Assembly: GCA_030407315.1 (NCBI GenBank)
Contig: JALQPE010002057.1
Span: 1-64,000, forward strand
Reading direction: 5' to 3'
DNA from: Asparagopsis taxiformis
Taxonomy: Eukaryota; Rhodophyta; Florideophyceae; Bonnemaisoniales; Bonnemaisoniaceae
DNA: 64,000 nt
Made by a program: the position numbers and the translations under genes. Below the pieces are notes generated by a model. It searched no databases and was not told the origin of the DNA. It was given only the letters and a program-made list of their open reading frames with translations. Below, one piece after another: positions 45,400-55,864 of the stretch. Position 1 is the first letter of the stretch. Every line of letters begins with the position of its first letter.

Positions 45400-46300
45400 G
45401 GATGAGGTATGAGAGGAAGAAAATTCTTCTGTGGTATGAGGATGTGTTCTGTGGGGGGTGGATGGAATCTTGGGATGGGATGGTACAGGGGGAAGTGGAA
45501 ATGTACGGAGTGCGGGTTTAGATTGGAGTGTGATTCGGAGAGGAGTGCCGACAAGCATATTATGGGGATTGGGGAGACGCTGCGGGGTGTTGGGGTAGTG
45601 AGGGCGGAGGAGGTGTTTAGGTGGGACCGTAGGAGGGTGCGGTTGAAGGCCCCGAGAGGAGGGGGTTTTAGGAAAGTGAGGAGAAAGAGGTGGGAAGGGG
45701 GGTGGCGTCTGTTCTGGCTGTGGTGAGTGGGGATGTGATGGGGAAGAAGAGGGTTATTGTATTTGGGGAGGGAGGGGAGTGGGAGGATGGGTGCGAAGTG
45801 GGGGGTTGATATGTGTTTCAGAGCGGGGAGGTTTCTGGGGAGACGGCGGGGGAGCGGGAGCGTGGGCCGGTGGTGGTGGTGGTGGTGTATACGGTATCGA
45901 AGATGCGGATGGCGTGGGGGCATGGAGCAGGTGAGGGAGGGAGGGGTGGAGCAGGTCGAAGAGTAAGCTGCAGGGGAAGTTTGTGGAGAGGGCGAAGGAG
46001 AGGGGTTGAAGGTAGAGGAGAGAGGGTATTGAAGAACAATACGTTGCAAAGGTGATGGGGGAGAGCATGGTCGAGGGGATAGGGGATGTTTTTCCCTATT
46101 CTGAGGTAGTATGAGGACTGGTTATAAGAAATCTGTACGGTAGAGCAGAAAAGTAGGTATGGAATGGAGGTGTGCACCGTGGAAGCGGGGATAGGTAGCT
46201 GAAAATGCGTTCTAGAGTGGTATTGGGGGTGTTTGAGGTACAGTACGGGGGAGGTGAGCACCAAATGGAAGGGGGTGTGAGCGAGAGGATGAAAAAATTA
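45400..46300. other. Purine-rich, C-poor strand-biased block
   Basis: The plus strand is dominated by G, A and T with few C, the mirror of the G-poor block near the left end. No gene is supported; overlapping open frames reflect the composition. Confidence 0.55.
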
Positions 46301-46651
46301 AAGACAAAATTGGAGTCGACCGACAAGGAAAAATAGAGTGGTCGCCGTGATGGATGCGGACATCCATGTCGAGCAAGGCGGCAGAAATTTCTGGGGTCGA
46401 AATTTTTGAATTTCTGAACCGGCGCCCGTCCTAGGTTGACATAGACATGGCGGAAGTCCATCCCGAGGGGGACATCCGTGGTACTAGAAACAATGAATGT
46501 CGTCCTAGTAATACTAGACGTACTAGACCGCATGGACGTCCGGATCTAGGCGGACATCCAAAAATACTGGAGAACATGGACGTCCGCCTAGTAATACTAG
46601 GTGTACTAGAGGTTGTGGACGTCCGCGTCCATTTCCGAGAACACAGACGTA

Positions 46652-46965
46652 GCCTTGCTGACGAGCGTAAGCGGGACGAGGGGCGCGTCGCGGCTGTCCG
46701 TCGCGAATATCAAGCGCGCGAGAAGGAGACGGTCCGCCAGATTCAAAACACTATCGAGCGCACGCATCGACTTGGCGCTACGCTGAGTGATATCATCGAC
46801 TCGGTTCAGCGGTCGCCCGCTGTGTCGGATGGGGTGGTCGCGTCTAACGGCGAGACGCAGTCGGTTGCGGTTTTTACAGAGGAGGCGATGCAGGACGAAA
46901 CGGCGTCCGGAGCGACATCGACGGCGCGGGGTGTTGGAGTGGTTCGCGGCGCGCGCGTCCAATGA
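46652..46965 (+). pseudogene. Antisense accessory protein of family B, C-terminal part after TIR insertion
   Basis: In frame with the part ending at 34674, the coiled coil resumes (SLADERKRDEGR, REYQAREKETVRQIQNTIER). It ends at 46965 after a Ser/Ala-rich tail. This gives a C-terminus of about 104 residues and a total length near 820. Confidence 0.75.
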
Positions 46966-47229
46966 CTCGTTCTCGCGCTGCGGGGGCTACGTCGGCGCCT
47001 CCTAGTATCCCGCCTTTGCGCCTCGGGTGCAAGGGCGGGCGCGTCGTCCGGGTGTGTGAATCCCAGCGTCGACGCGGTCACCAAGCAGACACAGCCTCAA
47101 AGCCGTGCTCGCGCGCGCAATGCGGTGGGAGGCACTTCCAGTCGTCGTACGCGCCGCGACGACGACGCGCATGCGAATCCGTAGTCGTTATCATCCGTAC
47201 ATCCCTCGCTGACGTTCCAGGCTACCTCA

Positions 47230-47235
47230 AATAAA
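47230..47235 (+). terminator. AATAAA polyadenylation signal for the antisense gene
   Basis: AATAAA in an AT-rich spot 265 bp after the antisense stop codon, in the right orientation. Confidence 0.4.
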
Positions 47236-49084
47236 CGTATCCTTGCCTTTCCTGTTCTAAGTCGCCTTTCCTTCTGGGTACACGCCTTGTAGCTTCGCGT
47301 TTGCCTCGGCGCACGGTCGAACATATGGGGCGGTTGCCGCGTCATAATGGGCTTCGGGCGCCGCGGCGTGCGCGTCCAACGTTTGAGGCCGTTTTGCTGG
47401 GTGATCACGTCGGCGCTCGGGGGACACGCGGACGACGACGTCCTACGGGCGCGTGCAAAGGTGTGGCGCGTATGCTGCAAAGTGCGGATGGGGGTACGGG
47501 GGCGAAAGAAGGGTTAGGGAGAGGACAGCGCGTCCGAGGAACTTTGTCGGGGCGTATGCGCTTCGTCGGTTCGTCGTACGCAGCGCCTTCCGTCGGCGGT
47601 TAGTTCGCAGCGCATTCGTCTGACGCCATGGCAGGTGTTCGTTTGCGTCGCGTATTGGTTCCTCGCTCACGTGGTCGCTCGTTTTGCTCGCTTCGGATGG
47701 ACGCGGGTCGGTCGTGGCGCACGCAACTATCGCGTCTAAAACGGGGCGGCTGGTGTTATTAGGAGGCGTAAGCGGGATTACATCTTCTAGGAGCCTCTCT
47801 CGTCCATTTCGCTTTCCGCTGGAGAGGGTAAGCGTGCACGTGGGTGCCGCTATATTCCAGTGGAGACCCGCGTCCTTCCAGGGATTGCGTCTTTCCACCA
47901 AGCTCGCGCGCCTCGCGGTAGTCGGCGTGTGTCGTCGCCCAATCAAAAGGCGACAGCAGGGGACGTTTCGTCACGGCGCGGGAGTAGGCTGGACGGCGGC
48001 GCAATGCGGCTGTCCCTACTCCTAGTAATTTCCCAATGGGGCAATTTCCATGGGACGGCTACACTGTTGACCAGCCGGGCCAGCCCCCACGCTTTGATTC
48101 CAACGTCGTTCCCCGTTTCGCGCGAAAACTCATCGCTGATTCCAGCTCGCTCCACCATCCAGAGTCAATAGAACGCCCGCTGGTAACCATACTCGTACAG
48201 GTTTCATGAAGCGTTTCTAGAGCCCGAGTGCGGTGGGTCGGTAGGCGCGCGGCGGATCGTCACGAAAATAACACAACGTAAGCGTAGAACTCTTGCGTGG
48301 CGCGGCGAAGAACGGCGCGCGTGGCATTGCGAATTCCGAACGAACGCGTGGCAGGCTGAGCGGGTTTTGAGGCCCTCTCCATCCTTCTAGTGAAAGTGAC
48401 CGCTGCTGATGCTTTCGTGTCGACGAGCACCGTTCGTGTCGACGAGCACCGGCTTTCGCATGGCGAACGAGCGGCGCGCCGGGCCAACTGCTGTGTCTCC
48501 CGCGACGTGCATCAACGTCTCTTGTGCGTTCTCCTTCTTCTTCGCGCGGCACGGCCGCTAGGCTCGGGCGGCCTTACACGAAGGAGCGTCCATAGAGGCG
48601 GGTAAATGGTGCGGGTGGCATAGGAGTCGCGTGTGCCCCTGTTGGGCGGTTGCGTATGCGCTATCCGCACTTTCGCTCGACGAACGGCGCCAGCTCATTC
48701 CGCGATTTGACGGCCTCAGGCTAGCTATGATTAGCATGACGCCCCAGCGGAACGCGGCGTGTTCGCTTGGCGTTGCGTGACGGGCAATTGCGCGGCGCCA
48801 CGTTAACGGTTGCGCTTCCTGACGTCTTGCGCGCGCAATCGGTGGCGGTGGTAGCAGCGGCATTCTTGCGCGATAAGGTTAACTGCGGACGCCCTCGGCG
48901 TCGACCGCAGCGTATCGGTGATGTGTCGGTGCGTGTAGCTATCTACGCATTAGGGCTTTCCGCGGGGCGTGGCCCACTTAGTCGGCGGTCGGCGTAGATG
49001 GCTGCCTTAGTTCGCGCGTCCGCCGAGCCCGGCGGCAGTTCGGGAGTTAGTTACGTGGCGGGTGACGCTGCGTCTTCTTGTCCG
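47236..49084. other. GC-rich spacer between antisense gene and chromodomain, family B
   Basis: About 1.8 kb with no convincing gene on either strand. The small open frames have the random character of CG-rich sequence. It lies between two converging transcription units. Confidence 0.4.
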
Positions 49085-49850
49085 CTAACCTTGCGCTCGC
49101 TCGGCGGGGCGGCGTTCGTCGTGGCGCTGCGACGCGTGTCGTTTCGGGGTGGGGGTTTTCACTGGGGGCTTCCGGCGGTTGCGCGGCACTTCGGGGTTGG
49201 CTTCGGTGACCTTCCCGGCGACATTAGACGCTAGTCGCTTCAACTCCTTGCGAAAGCGTGCGACGATTGGCGCGGGTAGTGAGCGCATGGGCTCCCAAGT
49301 ATCGTCGCGCGATGAATAGCCCTTCCATCGCACACGAAAGACTGCCTCTCCAGCGTCGTCGATGCCTTCGGCCATCAGCTTGTCGATCATAAATTCGCGC
49401 GTCCCGTACCCGGCTTCCGGGTTAACCCTGCGCGCGTCGTCGAATTCGTGCTCGCCCGCTCGCGGCGCATCGTTCGCGTTTTCCGTATTGTTATTGCCTT
49501 CTGAGCTGTCAGGCACGACGGGTACGTGCGACGCGGGTTGAGGGGCGAGGCGGATGCGGTCGGAACTGACCAGTTCGGGCACACCATCTATCACGATTTC
49601 GTAGGTATGGTCGCGGCAACTTATTACGGGAAAGGGACCGGAGACAGGGTAGTCCAATTTCGACGCGCGCGTACCCTCATCTCGCTGCGCCTGCGTCGTC
49701 GCTCCTGCGCGCGTGTCCAGATACACTTGATCGCCAACCTTGACACCTTTGTTCACCGTGCGTACACTGCGGTCGAAGTCGCGCTTGTATCTTGCTTGCG
49801 CCTTCTTCAACGCACTCGCCGCGCGCGCGTACGCTTCCGATAGTCGAGGA
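49085..49850 (-). pseudogene. Integrase C-terminus and chromodomain, family B copy 2
   Basis: After a frame change near 49845, Pol continues with LSEAYARAASALKKAQARYK, GDQVYLDTRAG and a GPFPVIS segment (GPY/F-like). Then comes a chromodomain: FMIDKLMAEGIDDAGEAVF, RVRWKGYSSRDDTWEPM. The WKGY...TWEP core is a typical methyl-lysine reader pattern. The last 40 residues are basic. One base in or near CTCGACTATCGG separates it from the main pol frame. Confidence 0.8.
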
Positions 49851-52800
49851 ACTCCATGCGAAGGAACGGCGTGCTGCGGATAGTGTCCACTTGTTCCGTG
49901 CCCAGCGATACAGGGTAGCGCGTGAGTGTCAGTTCGAATGGCGACGTATTCGTCGAGCGGTGTATCGCGCGATTGTAGGCATACGCTAGCGCATCCAGAT
50001 GCTCGTCCCAATCCTTTCGCTCTTCATCGACGTAGTGGCGTAGCATCGCGACAACTGTGCGGTTCATACGCTCGACCTGCCCATTCGATTGTGGATGGTA
50101 CGTCGTCGTGAAAATGTTTCGCGTCCCCATCAGCGCACATTTTTCTTGGAACAACTTCGAGCGAAACTGCGGTCCGTTGTCAGAAAGCAGCGTGCGTGGC
50201 GGTCCATATACGAAAACCCAGTCTCGGCAAAATGCTTTCGCGACGGCGAGTGCGGATACGCGTCCGAGCGCGATAAGCCGGCAAAGCTTGCTATAGCGGT
50301 CTGCAATTACGAGTACGAAGCGGCGTTGGCGTGGCGTCTCGGGCAACGGACCCAGTATGTCTATGGCGACGTCCTCGAGCGGGCGCGTCGCGGGGAATAG
50401 CTTCAGGGCGTTCGTATGGCGATATTGCGTAACGCGGTTGCGTGCGCACGCGTCGCACTGTCTCACCGTAGTATAGACGTCTACGCTCATCATCGGCCAG
50501 TAGTACGCGCGTCGGATTACGTCATACATGCGTCGCGCGCCCGGGTGTCCCGCGGTTACCGCGTAGTGGTTAGCTCGCAAAATGCGCCCTTTTATGGTTT
50601 CGGGCACGACTATCTGCGTAGCATCATCGAGCGGAGCGGTCCTCATGAGAATCCCATCGGGGGAAAGGTGAAAACGCGATTGCGGCGCGGTCTCGACGTC
50701 GCGTTTTGCGTTCTGGCAGAACTCGTCCGTAGCCTGCTCGCGTATCCACTCGTCAGCAGATACGGGTGGTTCGATACATGCTTGAGATGTCAGTAGACAA
50801 TCCAGGCTAGGATAATATTCGGCGTAGTCGCATAGTAGCGCAGCGTTAGTTCGGGCGTGGGCGTCCGCGTGCGGTTCGACGATGTTCGCGGCGTCGAAGC
50901 AGGGTATCTCGTCTGGTATTTCCGTTTCGTCGCCGCTTCGCGTGGCCATTCGCGAGAGCGCGTCGGAGATAACATGGCGTTTACCCTTTTTATATTCGAC
51001 GTCGAACTCGAACTCGGCGAGTCGCAATCGCCAGCGCGCGAGTCGTCTTTCCGCGGAGGTCATATTTAGAATCCAGCGCAGCGAATTATGGTCCGTGCGA
51101 ACCGTGAACTTCCGTCCTTCTAGGTATGCGCGTAGTAGTAACACAGCCCATACCACTGCGAGGCATTCGCGTTCCGTCGTCGAGTAATTACGCTCCGCGT
51201 CGTTAAGCGTGCGTGACCAGTATCCGACTGGATGCAATGTGTCTCCGTCGGCGTCTAACTGTAGTAACGCGCATCCGATTTGTCCTTGCGACGCGTCGGT
51301 GTCGAGCACATACGGGTGCCCTTCGCGTGGCAGACGGAGGATAGGCGGAGATAGCATCGCTTGTCGCAATGATTCGAACGCGCGCGTTTGCTCTGGCGTC
51401 GGCGCGGGTAGGTTATCTCCTTGGTCCTTCTTCAACAACTGCGTAAGCGGCGCGGCTATGAACGCGAACTTCTCGACGAATCGGCGGTATACATTGCACG
51501 TCCCCAGGAAGCTGCGCAGCTGCGTTTTCGTCGTCGCATACGTCGCATCGCGCAACGCGTCGCATTTCGTCGTCGGTACGGATAGCTTCCCCGGCGAAAT
51601 AGTGTGTCCCAGATAGTCCACCGAGCGCTTGAAGAACTCGGTCTTCGCAAATTTGAGCGAAACGCCAGCGCGTCCGAGGATCCCCAGTATCTCGTCGACG
51701 TGATGCACATGCGCGTTTACATCGGCGGAGAAGATGATTACATCATCCAGGTAGACAAGGCAGTGCTGCCATTTCACGTTCGCGAGCAAGATATCGAGCG
51801 CGCGCTGAAACGTCGCGGGCGCGTTCGAAAGTCCAAAGGGCATGCGGCGGAAGCGATACGTACCAACATGCGACGTAAACGTAGTCTTATCGCGGTCGGC
51901 GTGCGCCACTGGGATCTGCCAGTATCCCGAGTTGCAGTCCAGCGTAGTGAAAACCGTCGCGTTACCGAGCGAATCGACGCAATCGTCCATGCGCGGAATC
52001 GGATACGCGTCCTTGACGGTAGCGGCGTTTAAGCGGCGGTAGTCGATGCAGAAGCGGGAAGTCCCGTCCTTCTTAGGCACGACTACGACCGGTCTCGCCC
52101 ACTCCGATGTAGCAGGTTCGATCACTCCAGCGCGGAGCATCTTATCCACTTGCGTACGGATAATTTCGCGCGACGCGTGTCCGGCGCGGTACGGCGGTTG
52201 GTTGACGGGGGTCGCCCCCGGAACCAGTTCGATACGGTGTTCTGTCGCGTGGATGGCTCCGAGCGTGCCATTCCACATGCGCTCGTGCTTTCGCAGCATC
52301 TCGATAATTCGCGCGTGTAGGTCATCGTCTACTCGCTCATCGCGTAGCGTCGTGCGTAAGAGATCTTCCCAATGCGGCGTCGCGTTCGAAATTCCGTCGG
52401 CTTCGCGCGGGTCCGGCGGGTTCGTCGCGTCGCGTGGCGTCGCATCGTCGGGCGGTCGGTCTTGCGGGGTCGGTGCCTCTTGTGCAACTTGTAGGCAACC
52501 TACGGGGTTGGGCACCGCGGCGCCCAGCTTCATGCCTTTGGGCAATACCTGTAGGCGGGTGCCGGCGTTGTGCACGTGCACGCTGAAGGGCACGTTCCTT
52601 TTAACCTGCGTTTCACCATTGGCTAGACGCAACAACTTCTGTCCGTAGAGGTCGGTCGCGGGTATCGTGATGCAGCGTCCGTCAGCGCCCGTGGTGACTT
52701 CGATAGCTTGCGTCGCGTGCGGCGGAATCGACGTGCGGCGCGCAACGCGGATTGGTGCGAATTCTGTCGGTCGGGTAGTCTTGGGGGTCGGTGCGCGGCG

Positions 52801-53271
52801 CGGTTTCGTCGGCGTGCGTGGGAGCATCGGAACGTGGTCTCCATAGCGGGTTCGCAACGCGCGCTGCGGCCCAGTATAGATCATCCGAACTACGCGGTCG
52901 ATGAAGTCTGCTCCCAGAATGCAAGGGACGGATAAGCGCGGCATCACCAGGAAAGTTTGAAGGTGCGCGCGGGCACCTAGAAGAACGCTAAGTCGCAGCG
53001 ACGCGTTCGGCGCGAGGCGTCGTCCATTCGCGTCGATAATCGCGCAGCGCAGCGTCAGCGGCGTAGCGAGGCGCTTCCAATCAGCGCCTAATACGTTCTC
53101 GCGAATGAGGCTCGGGCCCGCGCCGGTATCAAGCACAGCGGTCACCGCGGTGGCCGTACGTAGATTATATCCGACGCGTACCTCGAGTTTGTAGTTCGCG
53201 GTAGGGGTCTGAAACAGGACCACTGTTTCGGGTGGTAACGGAGGCGGTCTTTCGCGCGGCGGTTGCGTCAT
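49807..53271 (-). CDS. Pol of family B copy 2: protease, RT, RNase H, integrase
   Basis: 1154 residues from ATG 53271; the frame is open further upstream into gag. Aspartic protease DTGAG at 48-52. RT with FCIDYRRLNAATVKDAYPIP (about 407-426), TLDCNSGYWQIPV and the YLDD active site at 507-510. RNase H with LDTDASQGQIG (D657), TERECLAVVWA and TDHNSLRW. Integrase HHCC finger (H902, H909, C939, C942) and catalytic D971, D1031 and E1067 (AIDILGPLP, LLSDNGPQF, NGQVERMNRT). All active-site residues are in place. Only the integrase tail and chromodomain are out of frame. Pol is in the -1 frame relative to gag and has a frameshift signal at the junction. Confidence 0.93.
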   Translation of the reverse strand: MTQPPRERPPPLPPETVVLFQTPTANYKLEVRVGYNLRTATAVTAVLDTGAGPSLIRENVLGADWKRLATPLTLRCAIIDANGRRLAPNASLRLSVLLGARAHLQTFLVMPRLSVPCILGADFIDRVVRMIYTGPQRALRTRYGDHVPMLPRTPTKPRRAPTPKTTRPTEFAPIRVARRTSIPPHATQAIEVTTGADGRCITIPATDLYGQKLLRLANGETQVKRNVPFSVHVHNAGTRLQVLPKGMKLGAAVPNPVGCLQVAQEAPTPQDRPPDDATPRDATNPPDPREADGISNATPHWEDLLRTTLRDERVDDDLHARIIEMLRKHERMWNGTLGAIHATEHRIELVPGATPVNQPPYRAGHASREIIRTQVDKMLRAGVIEPATSEWARPVVVVPKKDGTSRFCIDYRRLNAATVKDAYPIPRMDDCVDSLGNATVFTTLDCNSGYWQIPVAHADRDKTTFTSHVGTYRFRRMPFGLSNAPATFQRALDILLANVKWQHCLVYLDDVIIFSADVNAHVHHVDEILGILGRAGVSLKFAKTEFFKRSVDYLGHTISPGKLSVPTTKCDALRDATYATTKTQLRSFLGTCNVYRRFVEKFAFIAAPLTQLLKKDQGDNLPAPTPEQTRAFESLRQAMLSPPILRLPREGHPYVLDTDASQGQIGCALLQLDADGDTLHPVGYWSRTLNDAERNYSTTERECLAVVWAVLLLRAYLEGRKFTVRTDHNSLRWILNMTSAERRLARWRLRLAEFEFDVEYKKGKRHVISDALSRMATRSGDETEIPDEIPCFDAANIVEPHADAHARTNAALLCDYAEYYPSLDCLLTSQACIEPPVSADEWIREQATDEFCQNAKRDVETAPQSRFHLSPDGILMRTAPLDDATQIVVPETIKGRILRANHYAVTAGHPGARRMYDVIRRAYYWPMMSVDVYTTVRQCDACARNRVTQYRHTNALKLFPATRPLEDVAIDILGPLPETPRQRRFVLVIADRYSKLCRLIALGRVSALAVAKAFCRDWVFVYGPPRTLLSDNGPQFRSKLFQEKCALMGTRNIFTTTYHPQSNGQVERMNRTVVAMLRHYVDEERKDWDEHLDALAYAYNRAIHRSTNTSPFELTLTRYPVSLGTEQVDTIRSTPFLRMEFLDYRKRTRARRVR

Positions 53272-53297
53272 CGCGCGTCGCGTATCCGTTGGATGGA

Positions 53298-53340
53298 GAG
53301 GAGTCGGCCCACCCGCTACGACTCCTCGTAGGCGTTTCCC
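53298..53340 (-). promoter_or_regulatory. -1 programmed frameshift signal at gag-pol junction
   Basis: The minus strand has the canonical slippery heptamer G GGA AAC in the gag frame (53340-53334). A 6-nt spacer GCCTAC follows, then a perfect 9-bp stem GAGGAGTCG / CGACTCCTC (53327-53319 and 53306-53298) with a 12-nt loop that starts with the gag stop TAG. The -1 frame after the slip is exactly the pol frame. Confidence 0.85.
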
Positions 53341-55286
53341 GGGTCTTCTGCGAAGCGAACCGAGTGGGGCGTGAGCTGCTCGCCGTCGTGCGCGTCGTCT
53401 TCGCGCTTGCGTTCGCTTTCGCGCTCGCGTGCGTCATCGTCCGCGGAAACTTCGAAAACCTGAACGTTACGCTGCAGGTTCAGTTCTTCGGGCGTTAGGC
53501 GCGCGTGGCTATGCATCTCGCGAATCGCGGTCTGTTGCTCGGATGAGAGCAGCGGGCAGCTTACCATGGGGTGCCCAAACTTCCGGCATATCAGACAGCG
53601 GAACGCCGCTGTGCGAGACGTGTCGGCCGGTACCGTCTGTCTCACGATAGGCGGTGGGTAAGTTGCGCGCGGTATGTGCGCCGTGTACGGTCCCGCGCGT
53701 TCGCGTTCTCGGTCGTCGTTATGCGCAAAGCGTCGCGAGCGGTCGGCGGGCGATGCGTCGCGAGAGCGTGGCGTGCGATAATTCGACGAAGGAGTGCCAA
53801 GCGAGGTCGGACTTCGCATGGGGCTCGGGGTCGAGAACTTCCGTTCGCGCGGAGCGTGCGGTGTCGCGGCGGAGGTTGAGACGTTTGGCGATGAGAAGCC
53901 TGATGGCGGGGTATGCCCCACGGTCAGTGCTTGCAGCGTCGGTGTCTCGTCCTCTTCCACATAGAGCGCAGGAGTTCGCCGTAATAGCGGTCGCGCGCTA
54001 GTCGTCGGCGTCATCGCTCGGTGCGTGTCCCCGTGGCTCTGCGCCATAGAGACTAGCTCTCGAAAGGTGTATCGACGCGGGTCGCGAGACAACGCGTCCC
54101 GCACGAGGTGTTGCGCATAGGGTCGTAGGCCATCGACGAAAATAGAAACAAGCGTTCGATCGCTAAACGCATCGCCACAGCGCAGCGCTCGTCGTCGTAA
54201 TCGCGTAGCGAATTGCGTTTTGGTTTCCTTCGGGTCTTGCGTTTGTTGCGCCACGTCGCGGTACGCTTGCAGGACGTCGCCTTCGCGCGCATAGGTTAGC
54301 AGGAGCCACTAAACGGCTTCCGCGTAGCATGTAATCGAATCGACGCCCGCGCGCGCTCTTCGGAACGTTCGTCCCACGTACGTTTGGAACGTGTCGCGCG
54401 CTTCGTCGGCCAGGAAATACTTGAGAATCGGCAGCGCTGCGCCTTCGGATACGCCGGTGTCGTCGCATGCGCTCTTGAAGTACTTCAGAAACGATAGTAC
54501 CGCGATTCCGTCAGTGCCCGTGAAATTCTCTCCTTGCATCGAATGGCGCACCATTTTCGCGGTGTTAGCCAATTCGCTCGCAATTGCTCGGTTAAACGCG
54601 CGGTCCGTATTACGCAAGCGATACGTGCGGTACGAAAGCGCGCGCGTGAACAGCTCGTTCAACGGCTGGATCTCTACCAGCCCGGGATGTGCAGGTCCAT
54701 CGTCGCTATCCGAACGCGGGTGGTCGTCGAATGACAGGTCCTGGCGCGCCAGTTCCAGCCATCCTTCGGGGTCCGCGTTGCGCGCGTAGTTCGTAGGGGT
54801 CGCGCGCGCTGCGGTTTGCGTTCGGTTTTCGCGCGCAGCGACGCTCGCGCGGTCGGTATTGTGCTCCTCGCGGGAGTCCATCGTAGTGACGATTAGGTTG
54901 TGGACTTGTGCCCTCATCTGAGCCGTCAATCCACGTGATTGGCCCTTGATGGCGCGGTCCACCGCGGCTCGTACTTCAGCCTGGAGCATGCATTGGAACG
55001 TAGGGTCGTCCACTACTTGTCGAACCAAGCTCGGAAGCGTTGCGGACGGCGTAGCGTGCACGTCGGAAACGCGGAACTCGGCTTCACGCTTCGTGGCGGC
55101 GCCATCGTCGGACGTTTGCGCGTCGTCGTCGATGCTCGCGAGCGCTTGCGTCGGTAACGGCGGCCACGGAGAAGCGGTAGGGTCAGGGATATGTGAAGCG
55201 ACCAGCGCGTCGACTGCGTGCGTTTGCGACGCGACTGGCGGCGGTTCGGTCGGCGCGTTCGATCGCTCGGGCGCGGATGGATCCAT
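53316..55286 (-). pseudogene. Gag of family B copy 2, with one in-frame TAG
   Basis: The start is the ATG at 55286 (MDPSAPERSNAPTEPPPVAS), identical to the start of family B copy 1 at 63889. The capsid-like region lies near the middle (LVEIQPLNELFTRALSYRTY, FTGTDGIAVLSFLKYFKSAC). The zinc knuckle is CLICRKFGHPMVSC. One TAG codon at about 54309-54311 (after CYAEAV) interrupts a frame that otherwise continues unchanged for 1971 bases. The sequence after the TAG (WLLLTYAREGD) is clearly still Gag, so this is a point mutation or error and not the end. Gag forms the particle shell. Confidence 0.8.
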
Positions 55287-55864
55287 CGGCGCGGTTGCGT
55301 TCGATCGTCGCCTAGGGAAAAGGGAAAAAGGGATGATGGGGAAGGAGAAAGGGGAATTCCGCGCGCGTCAAAATCTCGCGTCGGCGCGTCGAAAAATTGG
55401 CAAGTAAAAAGGGAAGCGCTTCCCGAAAATTGTCTGCGTATCGGGCGCGCGTAGTAAGGGTGAGGGGGGACGAGTTCGCTCGCAGGAGGGCTTCTTCCTC
55501 GCTCGGAACGCGCGGAGACGGGTCTCGACCGTCTGCGAACCCAATATTTTCGGCACCGCCGAACCCGCGTTAGGGTTGCGAACTAGCACGCGCACGCGCT
55601 GCGTCTTCGATCGCGTCGTTCCGCGCGGCGAATCGTCGTAGTAGAGATAGGGTAGTTATACAAACCAGAGAGGCTATAGCACCGCTTCCGGGATAGCGAT
55701 ACGCGCGCACGCGTCAATCGCCCTTGCTGTCGCGCACGACGAACGGATAAAAGAAGAATTAGAGTAAGCGATAGGTTTGGCGTCCCGTGTTTTCCCCAAG
55801 CGGAGTTTCTGTGCTTCGCTGAGTTCGCACGCCGGTTCGCGCAATTCTAGGTCGAGAGACCAGT
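55287..55864 (-). other. Leader and primer-binding site, family B copy 2
   Basis: Read on the minus strand, two bases after the LTR end CTACA is TGGTCTCTCGACC, a TGG-starting primer-binding site. A 577-bp leader to the gag ATG follows. It is about 97% identical by eye to 63312-63888. Confidence 0.65.

Larger units (their letters stand above)
34675..46649. mobile_element. 12-kb non-autonomous TIR element at a TA target
   Basis: The ends CGTCTGTGTTTTCGGAAGTG (34675) and its inverse at 46649 (two mismatches in about 33 bp) are flanked by TA on both sides. Removal restores the host reading frame. No transposase gene is seen in its 11,975 bp. It carries subterminal tandem repeats, G-poor and C-poor strand-biased blocks, and a large internal inverted repeat. 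TA targets suggest a Tc1/mariner-like or related integrase, but assignment needs an autonomous relative. Confidence 0.75.

Noticed and set aside
45396..46264. Proline/histidine-rich minus-strand proteins
   Set aside because: Caused by the C-poor composition of the plus strand; overlapping frames of similar length on both strands and no domain.
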